From positions 62,001 to 126,000 of the forward strand of contig NZ_SOAL01000012.1 in the NCBI RefSeq assembly GCF_004364775.1: 64,000 nucleotides of DNA, written 5' to 3'. A program made the translations under genes and the position numbers. This stretch comes from Comamonas sp. JUb58 (GTDB taxonomy: Bacteria > Pseudomonadota > Gammaproteobacteria > Burkholderiales > Burkholderiaceae_C). This document shows, in pieces, positions 45,682-54,183 of the stretch. Within the stretch, counting starts at the first letter, position 1. Every line of letters begins with the position of its first letter. Below the pieces are notes generated by a model. The model had not been told where the DNA came from and did not search any database. It saw nothing but the letters and a program-made list of their open reading frames with translations.

Positions 45682-46704
45682 TCAATCCACCGTCGCGCCC
45701 GAGGACTTGACCACTGGTGCCCAGGCCGCCACTTCGGACTTGATGAAGGCGCCAAACTGCTCGGGCGTGTTCTTCTCGGCCACGGCGCCCAGCTTTTCAT
45801 AGGCTTCCTTGACCTGGGGCTTGTCAAAGGCGCGGTTCATCGCGGCATTGAGCTTTGCCACCACTTCAGGCGGCGTGCCGGCCGGGGCAATCAGACCAAA
45901 CCAGGACGAAACATCGAAAGGCTTGATGCCGCTTTCTTCCATCGTTGGCAGATCGGGGGCGGTGGGCGAGCGCTTGGTGGTGGTCACGGCCAGCGCCTTG
46001 AGCTTGCCGGCCTTTACATGGGGCCAGGCCGAAGGCATGTTGTCGAACATGAACTGCACCTGGCCGGCCATCAGGTCGGTGAGCGCCGGCGAGCTGCCCT
46101 TGTAGGGAATGTGCTGGGTCTTGAGGCCCGTGCGCAGCTTGAACAGCTCACCGGCCATGTGGATCGAAGTGCCGCTGCCCGAAGACGCGTAGGAGACCTT
46201 GTCGGGGTTGGCCTTGGCAAAGGCGATCAGCTCTTGCACATTGTTGGCCGGCACGCTGGGGTTGACCACGAGCACATTGGGCACCTTGGCGCCCAGCGCA
46301 ACGGGGGCAAAGTCCTTTTCCAGGTCAAAGCGCACCTTGGGGTAGAGGGTCTGGTTGATGGCGCTGGTGACCGCGACAAACAGCAGGGTGTAGCCATCGT
46401 TCTCGGCACGTGCGACCTGCTCAGTAGCGATATTGCTGCCAGCGCCTGGCTTGTTGTCCACGACAAACGACTGGCCCAGCTCGGCGGTCAGCTCCTTGGC
46501 CATGATGCGTGCCACCACGTCGGTGGTGCCGCCGGCAGAAAAGCCTACGACCACGCGCACGGCGCGCTCGGGGTACTTCTTGGGATCGGCGGCTTGCGAG
46601 GCCAGTGGCAGCAGGGCCGCCGCACCCAGCAGGGTGGCGGCCAGAACGTTGCGGCGCGAGGGCAGGCATGCGGCCGCGATGCGGCTGCGCGAGAATGGGC
46701 TCAT
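45682..46704 (-). CDS. Bug/TctC-family periplasmic binding protein
   Basis: 340 residues from the ATG at 46704, preceded by AAGGAG. A signal peptide (SRRNVLAATLLGAAALLPLA) with twin arginines ends near SQAADPKK. Mature signatures: VRVVVGFSAGGTTDVVAR, NKPGAGSNIAT, VLVVNPSVPANNVQEL and HIPYKGSSPALTDLMAGQV. As with the first Bug protein, no TctAB membrane genes are adjacent. It is flanked by its own terminator and by a DUF1631 gene upstream on the same strand, so it is probably a single-gene unit. Confidence 0.88.
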   Translation of the reverse strand: MSPFSRSRIAAACLPSRRNVLAATLLGAAALLPLASQAADPKKYPERAVRVVVGFSAGGTTDVVARIMAKELTAELGQSFVVDNKPGAGSNIATEQVARAENDGYTLLFVAVTSAINQTLYPKVRFDLEKDFAPVALGAKVPNVLVVNPSVPANNVQELIAFAKANPDKVSYASSGSGTSIHMAGELFKLRTGLKTQHIPYKGSSPALTDLMAGQVQFMFDNMPSAWPHVKAGKLKALAVTTTKRSPTAPDLPTMEESGIKPFDVSSWFGLIAPAGTPPEVVAKLNAAMNRAFDKPQVKEAYEKLGAVAEKNTPEQFGAFIKSEVAAWAPVVKSSGATVD

Positions 46705-46903
46705 GGTGTCTCCTTGGCACCTGGACGCTGAGCACATCCAGGCGGTTGGCTTATGGTGGCTGCAGCCTAGTGGTGGCCGCATGCACGAGGGCTTATCGCC
46801 CCAAACCCGGGATTGTGCCACGGCACGGAGGGCTTGAAACCCCGAAGACCCTTGCGCGCCAAGCCATCGCAGGCGACGCAGTCCGATGGCCCAGCAACGG
46901 AGC

Positions 46904-48916
46904 TCAGACCGGGCGCACCGCCTGCTCCTGCGCCAGCTTCTCCAGCATGCGCCGCGTGATCGACTGGCTGGCGCCGCCGCTGGCCACAAACAGGAACATG
47001 GTCGCGCGCGCATTGGTCCAGCTCAGCTGCTTGGGCACCCAACCGCCGCCTTGGCCTAGAAACTCCAGCCAGACACCGGCCTCCAGCCGCTTGCCACCAA
47101 TCCAGAGCCCCACGCTGTCGGGCCTCGGGGCGTCCAGCATGGAGCCAGTCACGATGATCGCGGGCTCGTCCTCGCCAATGGCATCGACAGCATCGGGCAA
47201 CTGCGCCCAGGCCGATGGAGACGGGGCAGGCGACAGGCTGATCGGCGCAGCTGAGGCAGACAAGGGGCCAGCGACGGCAGGTACCGCGTGGCGACCCTCT
47301 TCCTGCACCATTTGCAGCTCGACCAACGCGCTGGGCGCCATCTGGGCCACGGCCGTCAGCACCGGCGCAATGCGCTCGGGCATCCAGCCAATGCTGGTCA
47401 GGCCCGACTTGAGGCGGGTGAGCAGCGAGGGGATCAGCATGTCCGCATCGCTGTGCATGCTGGCACTGGCGTTGGCCCCTGCCAGGGCCAATACATCGTC
47501 CACCGCCTCTTGGTAGGCGCGGTAATGCGAGGAATCCTGGCCCGAACGCTCGGCCGCCTGCAGCAGCACCTTGGGCCAGGCGCCCGTCAAAGCGGCCAGC
47601 AGCGCCGGATCTACATCAAAGCTGTGCAAGCTGGTGGCGAGGCGCAGCATCACATCGGATTCGATTTGCTCCAGCGCATTGGGCGCACCCTTCTCAGGCG
47701 CAGCAACGGGAGCTGCCGCAGACGCGGTGGCCTGCAGGGGCACAGCTTGGGGAGCCGGTGGTAAGAGCTCGCGCTCGGCCTGCAGCTGCGCCAGCTGGCC
47801 CCAATCGGATTCCGGGCTGATGCTGATCAGGCCTGATGCGCCCCATTGGCTCTCCAGCAGCATGCTGCTGGAGTAGCCGGAATCATCAACATCCTGCAGC
47901 GCAGAAGACAGCCGGGGCTTGATCCGCACGCCAAAGCGGCTGAGCGCCTGGGCAAAATCTGCCGCAGTGGGCTGGGCCAGGGCCGACAGCGTCTCGACCG
48001 TCTCGGTCACCAGCTGCGGGAACTGCGGGTCGGACAGTGCGCGCCCCTCTTCCTTGAGCACCGTCGCCTTGTCGACAATGGTCTGCACCAGCATGCGGGC
48101 CGGGTGGTCGGCATCGATCCAGAACGAACTGTCCTGGGCGGCCATGCGCTCCATCACCGGGATCAAGGTTTTATAGGCCCTGACGGCGCCGACGGGGCAA
48201 TGCGCGGGGATGTCGAACAGGGTCTTGGTCCGCTGCACAAAGCTGCGGGTGTTGTCTTTGGCGACGCGGCGCTTGAGCTCGGCCTTGGCCAGCAGCTCGG
48301 CATAGCTGTTCATCGCCAAGGTCATGATGCGCTGGTAGCTGGTCTGCAGGTGGTCGGCCATCACGCCCACCATGTCAGGCAGAAACAGCGCGGTCGCGTC
48401 TGCAGAAATCTCCACGTCGCTCAAGGTGGCCTGCAGGCTGTCGAGGTAGACGGTGTGGTGCAAGGGGTTGCCGTTGCGCCAGTAGCGGGTGATCTTGCGC
48501 AAGGGGCGGTAGACGCGCTCCAGGCCCGTCAGGCTCTGCTCGGTCTGCTGCAGCAGGTTGATCTGCATGCGGCCCCATTCGATCTGGGCGCGCAGCGCAT
48601 TGCGGTCTTCCAGCAAGCCATCGGCCTGGATCTGGCCGCTCATCTGTGCGTGGTAGTCCTCACGTTTGCCTTCGGCAATGGCAAAGACGGCTTGCCGCAA
48701 ACGCAGCGCATAGGCCAGCGGCAGATGCGCTTTTTTGCTGGTCAATTGGGATTGCGCGTGCAGCAACAATTGTTGATCTTCAGCGTTGCTGTAAGACGAC
48801 AACTGTGCACCCAGAGACGCCAAAGCAGCATTGCACATGGCGGCCATCAAAGGCTCGGCCTCATGCAATGCCTGCTCCAGACAGGTGTCAAATACCGATA
48901 CGGCCCGTTGCTCCAC
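46904..48916 (-). CDS. DUF1631 family protein
   Basis: 670 residues, largely helical and without membrane segments. The N-terminal half has the DUF1631 pattern (ADHPARMLVQTIVDKATVLK near residue 270, with low-complexity Ala/Pro sequence around 410), and the C-terminus from about 600 (RPDSVGLWIGGKRLEAGVWL, LSWTNARATMFLFVASGG) is a small beta domain resembling the PilZ-like region of these proteins. The family is common in Betaproteobacteria and has no established function, though some members were misnamed thymidine phosphorylases. Assignment is by overall pattern. Confidence 0.65.
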   Translation of the reverse strand: MEQRAVSVFDTCLEQALHEAEPLMAAMCNAALASLGAQLSSYSNAEDQQLLLHAQSQLTSKKAHLPLAYALRLRQAVFAIAEGKREDYHAQMSGQIQADGLLEDRNALRAQIEWGRMQINLLQQTEQSLTGLERVYRPLRKITRYWRNGNPLHHTVYLDSLQATLSDVEISADATALFLPDMVGVMADHLQTSYQRIMTLAMNSYAELLAKAELKRRVAKDNTRSFVQRTKTLFDIPAHCPVGAVRAYKTLIPVMERMAAQDSSFWIDADHPARMLVQTIVDKATVLKEEGRALSDPQFPQLVTETVETLSALAQPTAADFAQALSRFGVRIKPRLSSALQDVDDSGYSSSMLLESQWGASGLISISPESDWGQLAQLQAERELLPPAPQAVPLQATASAAAPVAAPEKGAPNALEQIESDVMLRLATSLHSFDVDPALLAALTGAWPKVLLQAAERSGQDSSHYRAYQEAVDDVLALAGANASASMHSDADMLIPSLLTRLKSGLTSIGWMPERIAPVLTAVAQMAPSALVELQMVQEEGRHAVPAVAGPLSASAAPISLSPAPSPSAWAQLPDAVDAIGEDEPAIIVTGSMLDAPRPDSVGLWIGGKRLEAGVWLEFLGQGGGWVPKQLSWTNARATMFLFVASGGASQSITRRMLEKLAQEQAVRPV

Positions 48917-48979
48917 GTTTCACCTCTCCCAGTTGAAACGCCCGTCACTTGGCTAAAGCGACGGGCGTACGGTGTGGGT

Positions 48980-50641
48980 TTACTTCAGGGCTTTGTAGCG
49001 CATCCGTTTAGGTGCTGCCCCTTCTTCTCCCAACCGCTTCTTCTTATCTGCCTCGTATTCCTGATAGTTTCCATCAAAAAATACCCATTGGCTATCCCCT
49101 TCCGCCGCCAGGATGTGGGTCGCGATGCGATCCAGGAACCAGCGATCGTGGGAAATGACCATAACTGTACCCGCATATTCCAGCAAGGCGTCTTCCAGTG
49201 CACGCAGGGTTTCCACGTCCAGGTCGTTCGACGGTTCGTCCAGCAGCAGCACGTTGCCGCCCTGGATCAAGGTCTTGGCCAGGTGCAGGCGACCGCGTTC
49301 ACCACCGGACAGGTTGCCGACCTTCTTTTGCTGGTCCTGGCCGTTGAAGTTGAAGCGACCCGCGTAGGCACGCGAGGCCATCTGGAACTTGCCCACGTTG
49401 ATGATGTCCAGACCGCCGGAGATGTCTTCCCACACGGTCTTGTCGTTGCCCAGCGCATCGCGGTGCTGGTCCACAAAGGCCATCTTCACGGTCTGGCCGA
49501 TTTCGACCTCGCCCGAATCGGGTTGCTCGCGGCCGGCAATCAGCTTGAACAGCGTGGATTTACCCGCGCCGTTGGGGCCGATGATGCCGACGATGGCGCC
49601 CGCAGGGATGTTCATGCTCAGGTTGTCGATCAGCAGACGGTCGCCAAAGGCCTTGGAGACGTTCTTGAACTCGATCACGCGGCTGCCCAGACGCTCGGCC
49701 ACAGGAATGAAGATTTCCTGGGTTTCATTGCGTTGTTGGTATTCGTAATCGCTCAGCTCTTCAAAGCGGGCAATACGGGCCTTGGACTTGGCCTGGCGGC
49801 CCTTGGCGTTCTGGCGCACCCATTCCAGTTCCTTCTTCAAGGCCTTGGCGCGGGCTTCTTCACCCTTTTGCTCCTGCTCCAGGCGGTTGCCCTTTTGCAG
49901 CAGCCAGTCGGAGTAGTTGCCCTTGTAGGGAATGCCGTGGCCACGGTCCAGTTCAAGAATCCATTCGGCCGCGTTGTCCAGAAAGTAGCGATCGTGGGTA
50001 ATGGCCACCACGGTGCCGGTAAAGCGGTGCAGGAACTGTTCGAGCCAGTCCACCGATTCAGCGTCCAAGTGGTTGGTGGGTTCGTCAAGCAGCAGCATGT
50101 CGGGCTTGGACAGCAGCAGCTTGCACAGCGCCACGCGGCGCTTTTCACCACCGGACAGCTGGCCGACGATGGCATCCCAGGCGGGCAGGCGCAGCGCGTC
50201 GGCCGCGATTTCCAGCTGGTGCTCGGAGTCGGTGCCGGCAGCGGCAATCACCGCTTCCAGCTGGCCTTGTTCGGCGGCCAGTGCGTCGAAGTCGGCGTCT
50301 TCTTCGGCGTAAGCGGCATACACCTCTTCCAGGCGTGCCTTGGCGTTGTTGACTTCGGCCATCGCCTCTTCAACTGCCTGGCGCACGGTGTGCTCAGGGT
50401 TGAGCTGGGGCTCTTGTGGCAGGTAGCCAATCGACAGGCCTGCCATCGGGATGGCTTCGCCTTCGAACTCCTTGTCGACGCCCGCCATGATCTTGAGCAA
50501 GCTGGACTTTCCCGAGCCGTTCAGACCCAGCACACCGATCTTGGCGCCCGGGAAAAAGCTCAGAGAAATACCCTTCAGAATCTGTCGCTTCGGAGGAACC
50601 GTCTTGGTGACGTTGTTCATCGAAAAAACGTATTGAGCCAT
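48980..50641 (-). CDS. ettA: Energy-dependent translational throttle protein EttA
   Basis: 553 residues from the ATG at 50641, almost equal to E. coli EttA (555). EttA is an ABC-F protein that binds the ribosomal E site and gates elongation by ATP/ADP ratio. Two ABC domains: Walker A GLNGSGKS (39-46) and GPNGAGKST, signatures LSGGEKRRVAL and LSGGERGRLHL, Walker B LLLLDEPTNHLDA and LLLDEPSNDLDV, with the basic linker KKELEWVRQNAKGRQAKSKA typical of EttA. It lies between the DUF1631 gene and the divergent RhlE-type helicase gene. Confidence 0.93.
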   Translation of the reverse strand: MAQYVFSMNNVTKTVPPKRQILKGISLSFFPGAKIGVLGLNGSGKSSLLKIMAGVDKEFEGEAIPMAGLSIGYLPQEPQLNPEHTVRQAVEEAMAEVNNAKARLEEVYAAYAEEDADFDALAAEQGQLEAVIAAAGTDSEHQLEIAADALRLPAWDAIVGQLSGGEKRRVALCKLLLSKPDMLLLDEPTNHLDAESVDWLEQFLHRFTGTVVAITHDRYFLDNAAEWILELDRGHGIPYKGNYSDWLLQKGNRLEQEQKGEEARAKALKKELEWVRQNAKGRQAKSKARIARFEELSDYEYQQRNETQEIFIPVAERLGSRVIEFKNVSKAFGDRLLIDNLSMNIPAGAIVGIIGPNGAGKSTLFKLIAGREQPDSGEVEIGQTVKMAFVDQHRDALGNDKTVWEDISGGLDIINVGKFQMASRAYAGRFNFNGQDQQKKVGNLSGGERGRLHLAKTLIQGGNVLLLDEPSNDLDVETLRALEDALLEYAGTVMVISHDRWFLDRIATHILAAEGDSQWVFFDGNYQEYEADKKKRLGEEGAAPKRMRYKALK

Positions 50642-50895
50642 GTGTTCTTTTGGTAAATCAGTAAAAAAATATGCGATTTTTGATCGCGGCCACCCTGGGA
50701 TTATCGGTGCATGCGACAATACCCGCAGTCAAAGGCTCCAGTTGCCTAGGACTTCAGCGCTAATGCTGGGGACGATGGACACAGTTCCGGGCTCCCTCTT
50801 TGAACCCATCTGCCTACCTGACTGGCTGCAATTATTCCAAAAAATTGCTTAGACGAGGCCGATACCCAGCGTCCAGGTTGGACGCATCTGATCCA

Positions 50896-52674
50896 ATGAA
50901 CTTTGAAGAACTGAATCTGGCACCTGCCATTGTGCAGGCTGTGCGCGAACAAGGCTACGACACGCCTACCCCCATCCAAGCCCAGGCCATTCCTGTCGTG
51001 CTACAAGGCAGCGATTTGCTGGCAGGCGCACAGACCGGCACCGGCAAAACGGCCGCCTTCACCCTGCCCATGCTGCAGCGCCTGACCGAATCCGAAGGCA
51101 GCCGCAACAAATGGGGCAACAAGGCCATCCGTGCACTGATTCTGGCCCCTACCCGCGAGCTGGCCGCCCAAGTTGAAGAAAATGTGCGCCTCTACGCAGC
51201 ACACCTCGACATCAAGTCCACCGTCATCTTTGGTGGCGTTGGCATGAACCCGCAAATCGACCGCATCAAAAAGGGCGTCGATGTGCTGGTGGCCACTCCA
51301 GGCCGCCTGCTGGATCTGCAGCAACAAGGCTTTCTGGACCTGTCCACCGTCGAGATCCTCGTGCTCGACGAAGCCGACCGCATGCTGGACATGGGCTTCA
51401 TCCACGACGTGAAGAAGGTGCTGGCCCTGGTGCCCAAGGACAAGCAAAGCCTGCTGTTCTCCGCCACCTTCAGCGATGAAATCCGCGAGCTGGCCAATGG
51501 CCTGCTGAAGAACCCCCAGTCCATCCAGGTGACGCCGCGCAACACCACGGTGCAGCGCATCAAGCAGGTGATCCACCCTGTGGGCCGCGGCAAGAAAAAG
51601 CAGGTGCTGCTGCACATCGTGCAGGAGAACAACTGGAGCCAAGTGCTGGTCTTCACCCGCACCAAGTTCGGCGCCAACAATGTGGCCGAGTACCTCAGCA
51701 AGAATGGCGTCTCGGCCATGGCCCTGCACGGCAACAAGAGCCAAAGCGCCCGCACCCAGGCGCTGGAAGGCTTCAAGTCCGGTGATCTGCGCGCCCTGGT
51801 GGCCACCGATATCGCAGCGCGCGGTATCGACATCGACGAGCTGCCCAACGTGGTCAACTACGAGATTCCCAATGTCTCGGAAGACTATGTGCACCGCATT
51901 GGCCGTACCGGCCGTGCTGGCCGCGAAGGCAATGCCGTGAGCCTGGTGTGCATGGATGAAGAAGGCTTCATGATGGACATCGAGCGCTTCACCAAGCAGG
52001 ACATCCCTGTGCAGGTGCTCGAAGGCTTTGGCCCCGAAGAAGGCGAAAAGGCTGAGCCCATCGCCATGGGCCGCCAGACCATCTGGGGCGGCGCAGGCAA
52101 GGCCCCTGGCCGTGATGTGATGCAGGCAGCAGCCAAGGCGGCGCGCCAGGAAATGATGGAACGCGTGCGCACCAACAAGGTGGCACGTGGACCCGGCGGC
52201 GGTAACGCAGGCGGTGGCCAGCGTGGTGGTAATGCCAAGCGCAGCCCCGGCCCACGCGGTGAACGCGCCGAAGGCGGTGCTGATTTTGGCGGCGAAGGCA
52301 TGGACCAGGCACGCCGCGAGCAGCGCCCACCACGCCGCGATGGCCGCCAAGGCCCACGCCACCCATCGGGTGAGGCACGCGGCCCACAACGCCAGTCGCA
52401 AGGCCCACGCCAAGGCGGCGCCGGTGCTGGCCGTGGCCCACGCCAGGACAGCGAGCGCCAGCCACGCGCCGATGCCCATCTGGGCACGCAGTTCGGCGGC
52501 ACGGTTGACGGCCGTGACCACCGCCGCAGCGGTGCGGCACAGCCCGATCCAATGCGCACCAGCGTGGATAGCATGGCCGAACGCGGTCGCCGTGGCGGCT
52601 TTGGCGGTGGTAACCGCAATGGCGGCGGCGGTGGTGGTGGCCGAGGTGGCCGCAACCACTCCTTCTCGCGCTAA
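50896..52674 (+). CDS. rhlE: DEAD-box RNA helicase, RhlE type
   Basis: 592 residues from the ATG at 50896. The core has the Q motif (PTPIQAQAIPVVL), AQTGTGKT, PTRELAAQ, TPGRLLD, DEADRMLDMGF, SATF, ARGIDID and HRIGRTGRAGR. From about residue 430 the tail is Gly/Arg/Pro-rich with RGG-like repeats (GGGGGGGRGG at the end), a nucleic-acid-binding tail seen in many cold- and ribosome-linked helicases. RhlE works in ribosome assembly and mRNA turnover. It is transcribed alone and ends at a long hairpin terminator. Confidence 0.9.
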   Translation: MNFEELNLAPAIVQAVREQGYDTPTPIQAQAIPVVLQGSDLLAGAQTGTGKTAAFTLPMLQRLTESEGSRNKWGNKAIRALILAPTRELAAQVEENVRLYAAHLDIKSTVIFGGVGMNPQIDRIKKGVDVLVATPGRLLDLQQQGFLDLSTVEILVLDEADRMLDMGFIHDVKKVLALVPKDKQSLLFSATFSDEIRELANGLLKNPQSIQVTPRNTTVQRIKQVIHPVGRGKKKQVLLHIVQENNWSQVLVFTRTKFGANNVAEYLSKNGVSAMALHGNKSQSARTQALEGFKSGDLRALVATDIAARGIDIDELPNVVNYEIPNVSEDYVHRIGRTGRAGREGNAVSLVCMDEEGFMMDIERFTKQDIPVQVLEGFGPEEGEKAEPIAMGRQTIWGGAGKAPGRDVMQAAAKAARQEMMERVRTNKVARGPGGGNAGGGQRGGNAKRSPGPRGERAEGGADFGGEGMDQARREQRPPRRDGRQGPRHPSGEARGPQRQSQGPRQGGAGAGRGPRQDSERQPRADAHLGTQFGGTVDGRDHRRSGAAQPDPMRTSVDSMAERGRRGGFGGGNRNGGGGGGGRGGRNHSFSR

Positions 52675-52749
52675 GCAGCGCTAAGCGGCGTCCGATTTCC
52701 GCTGTCATCGCTGATGGCAGTTGATTTGGACGCCCAATTCCGCTAGGGT

Positions 52750-52787
52750 AAGGCCGCATTCGAAAGCGAGTTTCATGCGGCCTTTTT
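52750..52787 (+). terminator. Rho-independent terminator of the RhlE-type helicase gene
   Basis: Stem AAGGCCGCAT (52750-52759) with ATGCGGCCTT (52775-52784), extended by GAAA (52762-52765) with TTTC (52771-52774), then a T-run (52783-52787). It lies 75 bases after the helicase stop and contains an ATG (52775) that is therefore unlikely to start the next gene. Confidence 0.88.
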
Positions 52788-52789
52788 CT

Positions 52790-53917
52790 ATGCCCTCTTC
52801 CGCTGCACAAGCTGCAGCGCCCAACCTGGCACCCGACACCTTGACGGTCGCCACCTGCAATGTCCTCAATCTGGCGCTGCCTGATCGGGAGTTTTACGCC
52901 AACCAGGCGCCCTACACCCGGGCGCAGTACGAGCGCAAAACCCAATGGTTGGGCGGCCGCTTCCAGACCCTGAATGCCGACATTCTGGCCGTGCAGGAAG
53001 TCTGGGACGAGACCGCCTTCACTGAGGCCCTCGCCGCCAGCGGCCTGCACTACCACTATGTGGCCGTACCCGGCGCAGAAAACAGCGAGGGCCGACCCGG
53101 CGCCAGCGGCACGCCGCGCGTGGGCCTGGCGACGCGGCTGAAGGTGCTGGCCACGCGCTCATTCACCGATTTTCCGGCGGGCTTGGGCCAACCCATCCCC
53201 GGCCTGGGCATTCACACCCGTTTTGAGCGGCCACCGCTCGTCGCCACCTTGCAGATGAAGCGCGGCCAGATTCTGACGGTGCTCACCTGCCACCTCAAAT
53301 CCAAGCGCCCCAAGTTCTTGCTCGATGCCAACGGCAATCCGCTGGAAGACCGCGACAACCCCAAGATTGCCGCGCTGGCCTCCTTGCGCTCGCTGGTGAT
53401 GCGGGGTGTGGAGGCGACGGCGCTGCGCTGCCTGGTGATCGACCTGCTGCGCCACACTCGCATGCCCTTGGTGGTGCTGGGCGATTTCAACGACACGCCC
53501 GACAGCGTCACCACGCAGATGATCTCTGCCAGCTCCGAAGTGGCCTATGACCGCAAGGCCCGCGATCGCGCGCTGTTCAATGCCTTCGATCTGCTGGGCG
53601 ATGCGGCGCTGAAAAAAGATGTGGCCTATTCCCATATCCACCAGGGTGCGCCGGCCGTTCTGGACCAGGTGCTCGTCAGCGAGGAGTTCGACCCGCGCAG
53701 CCGCCATGCGGTGGGCGATGTGCGCCGGGTGGATTACTTCAACGACCACCTGCACGAAGGCCGCGACCGCAGCCGCTCCGACCACGGCTTTGTGCGTGCG
53801 CTGCTGCGCATGCGGGCCCCTTCACCCGGCAACCATGCCGGAGAATTGGCGCCCGACCTGGATTCGGCTGGTACATTCGAGCAGGCGGGTGGTGACAGCC
53901 AGGGACCCTCTGCATAG
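52790..53917 (+). CDS. Endonuclease/exonuclease/phosphatase family protein
   Basis: 375 residues from the ATG at 52790, which lies just past the terminator hairpin; in-frame ATGs at 52721 and 52775 lie before or inside it. The fold is shown by TVATCNVLNLALPD (Asn of the first motif), DILAVQEVWDE (metal-binding Glu), LTVLTCHLKSKRP, VVLGDFNDTPDS and the final SDHGFV. These are the catalytic residues of the DNase I/AP-endonuclease/inositol phosphatase superfamily. The actual substrate (DNA, RNA or phospholipid headgroup) cannot be told. No signal peptide is visible. Confidence 0.8.
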   Translation: MPSSAAQAAAPNLAPDTLTVATCNVLNLALPDREFYANQAPYTRAQYERKTQWLGGRFQTLNADILAVQEVWDETAFTEALAASGLHYHYVAVPGAENSEGRPGASGTPRVGLATRLKVLATRSFTDFPAGLGQPIPGLGIHTRFERPPLVATLQMKRGQILTVLTCHLKSKRPKFLLDANGNPLEDRDNPKIAALASLRSLVMRGVEATALRCLVIDLLRHTRMPLVVLGDFNDTPDSVTTQMISASSEVAYDRKARDRALFNAFDLLGDAALKKDVAYSHIHQGAPAVLDQVLVSEEFDPRSRHAVGDVRRVDYFNDHLHEGRDRSRSDHGFVRALLRMRAPSPGNHAGELAPDLDSAGTFEQAGGDSQGPSA

Positions 53918-54183
53918 GTCTCGCCCATCGTGATGGGCGCGGATCGCCTGGGGGGTCGCCCTCAGACCACGGCAGCGAGTTTTACCGAGAATTCCCACTG
54001 CAGGAAAATTCAACAACAGTCCCCTGCCTTAAAACTGCCTCTGGTCCGCATCGCTGCTGGTGTAAATTCACCCGGTCTGGGTACGTCAGTTACGCACGGA
54101 AACTTATTGTTTCGCACCCATCCTACGTAAAAGCGCCACACCGCTTTGCATAATGGCAACGTATTTTTCAGGAGGGGCGTGAT

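Noticed and set aside
53922..53939. Hairpin CGCCCATC/GATGGGCG after the exonuclease-family gene
   Set aside because: No T-tract follows; a chance palindrome is as likely.
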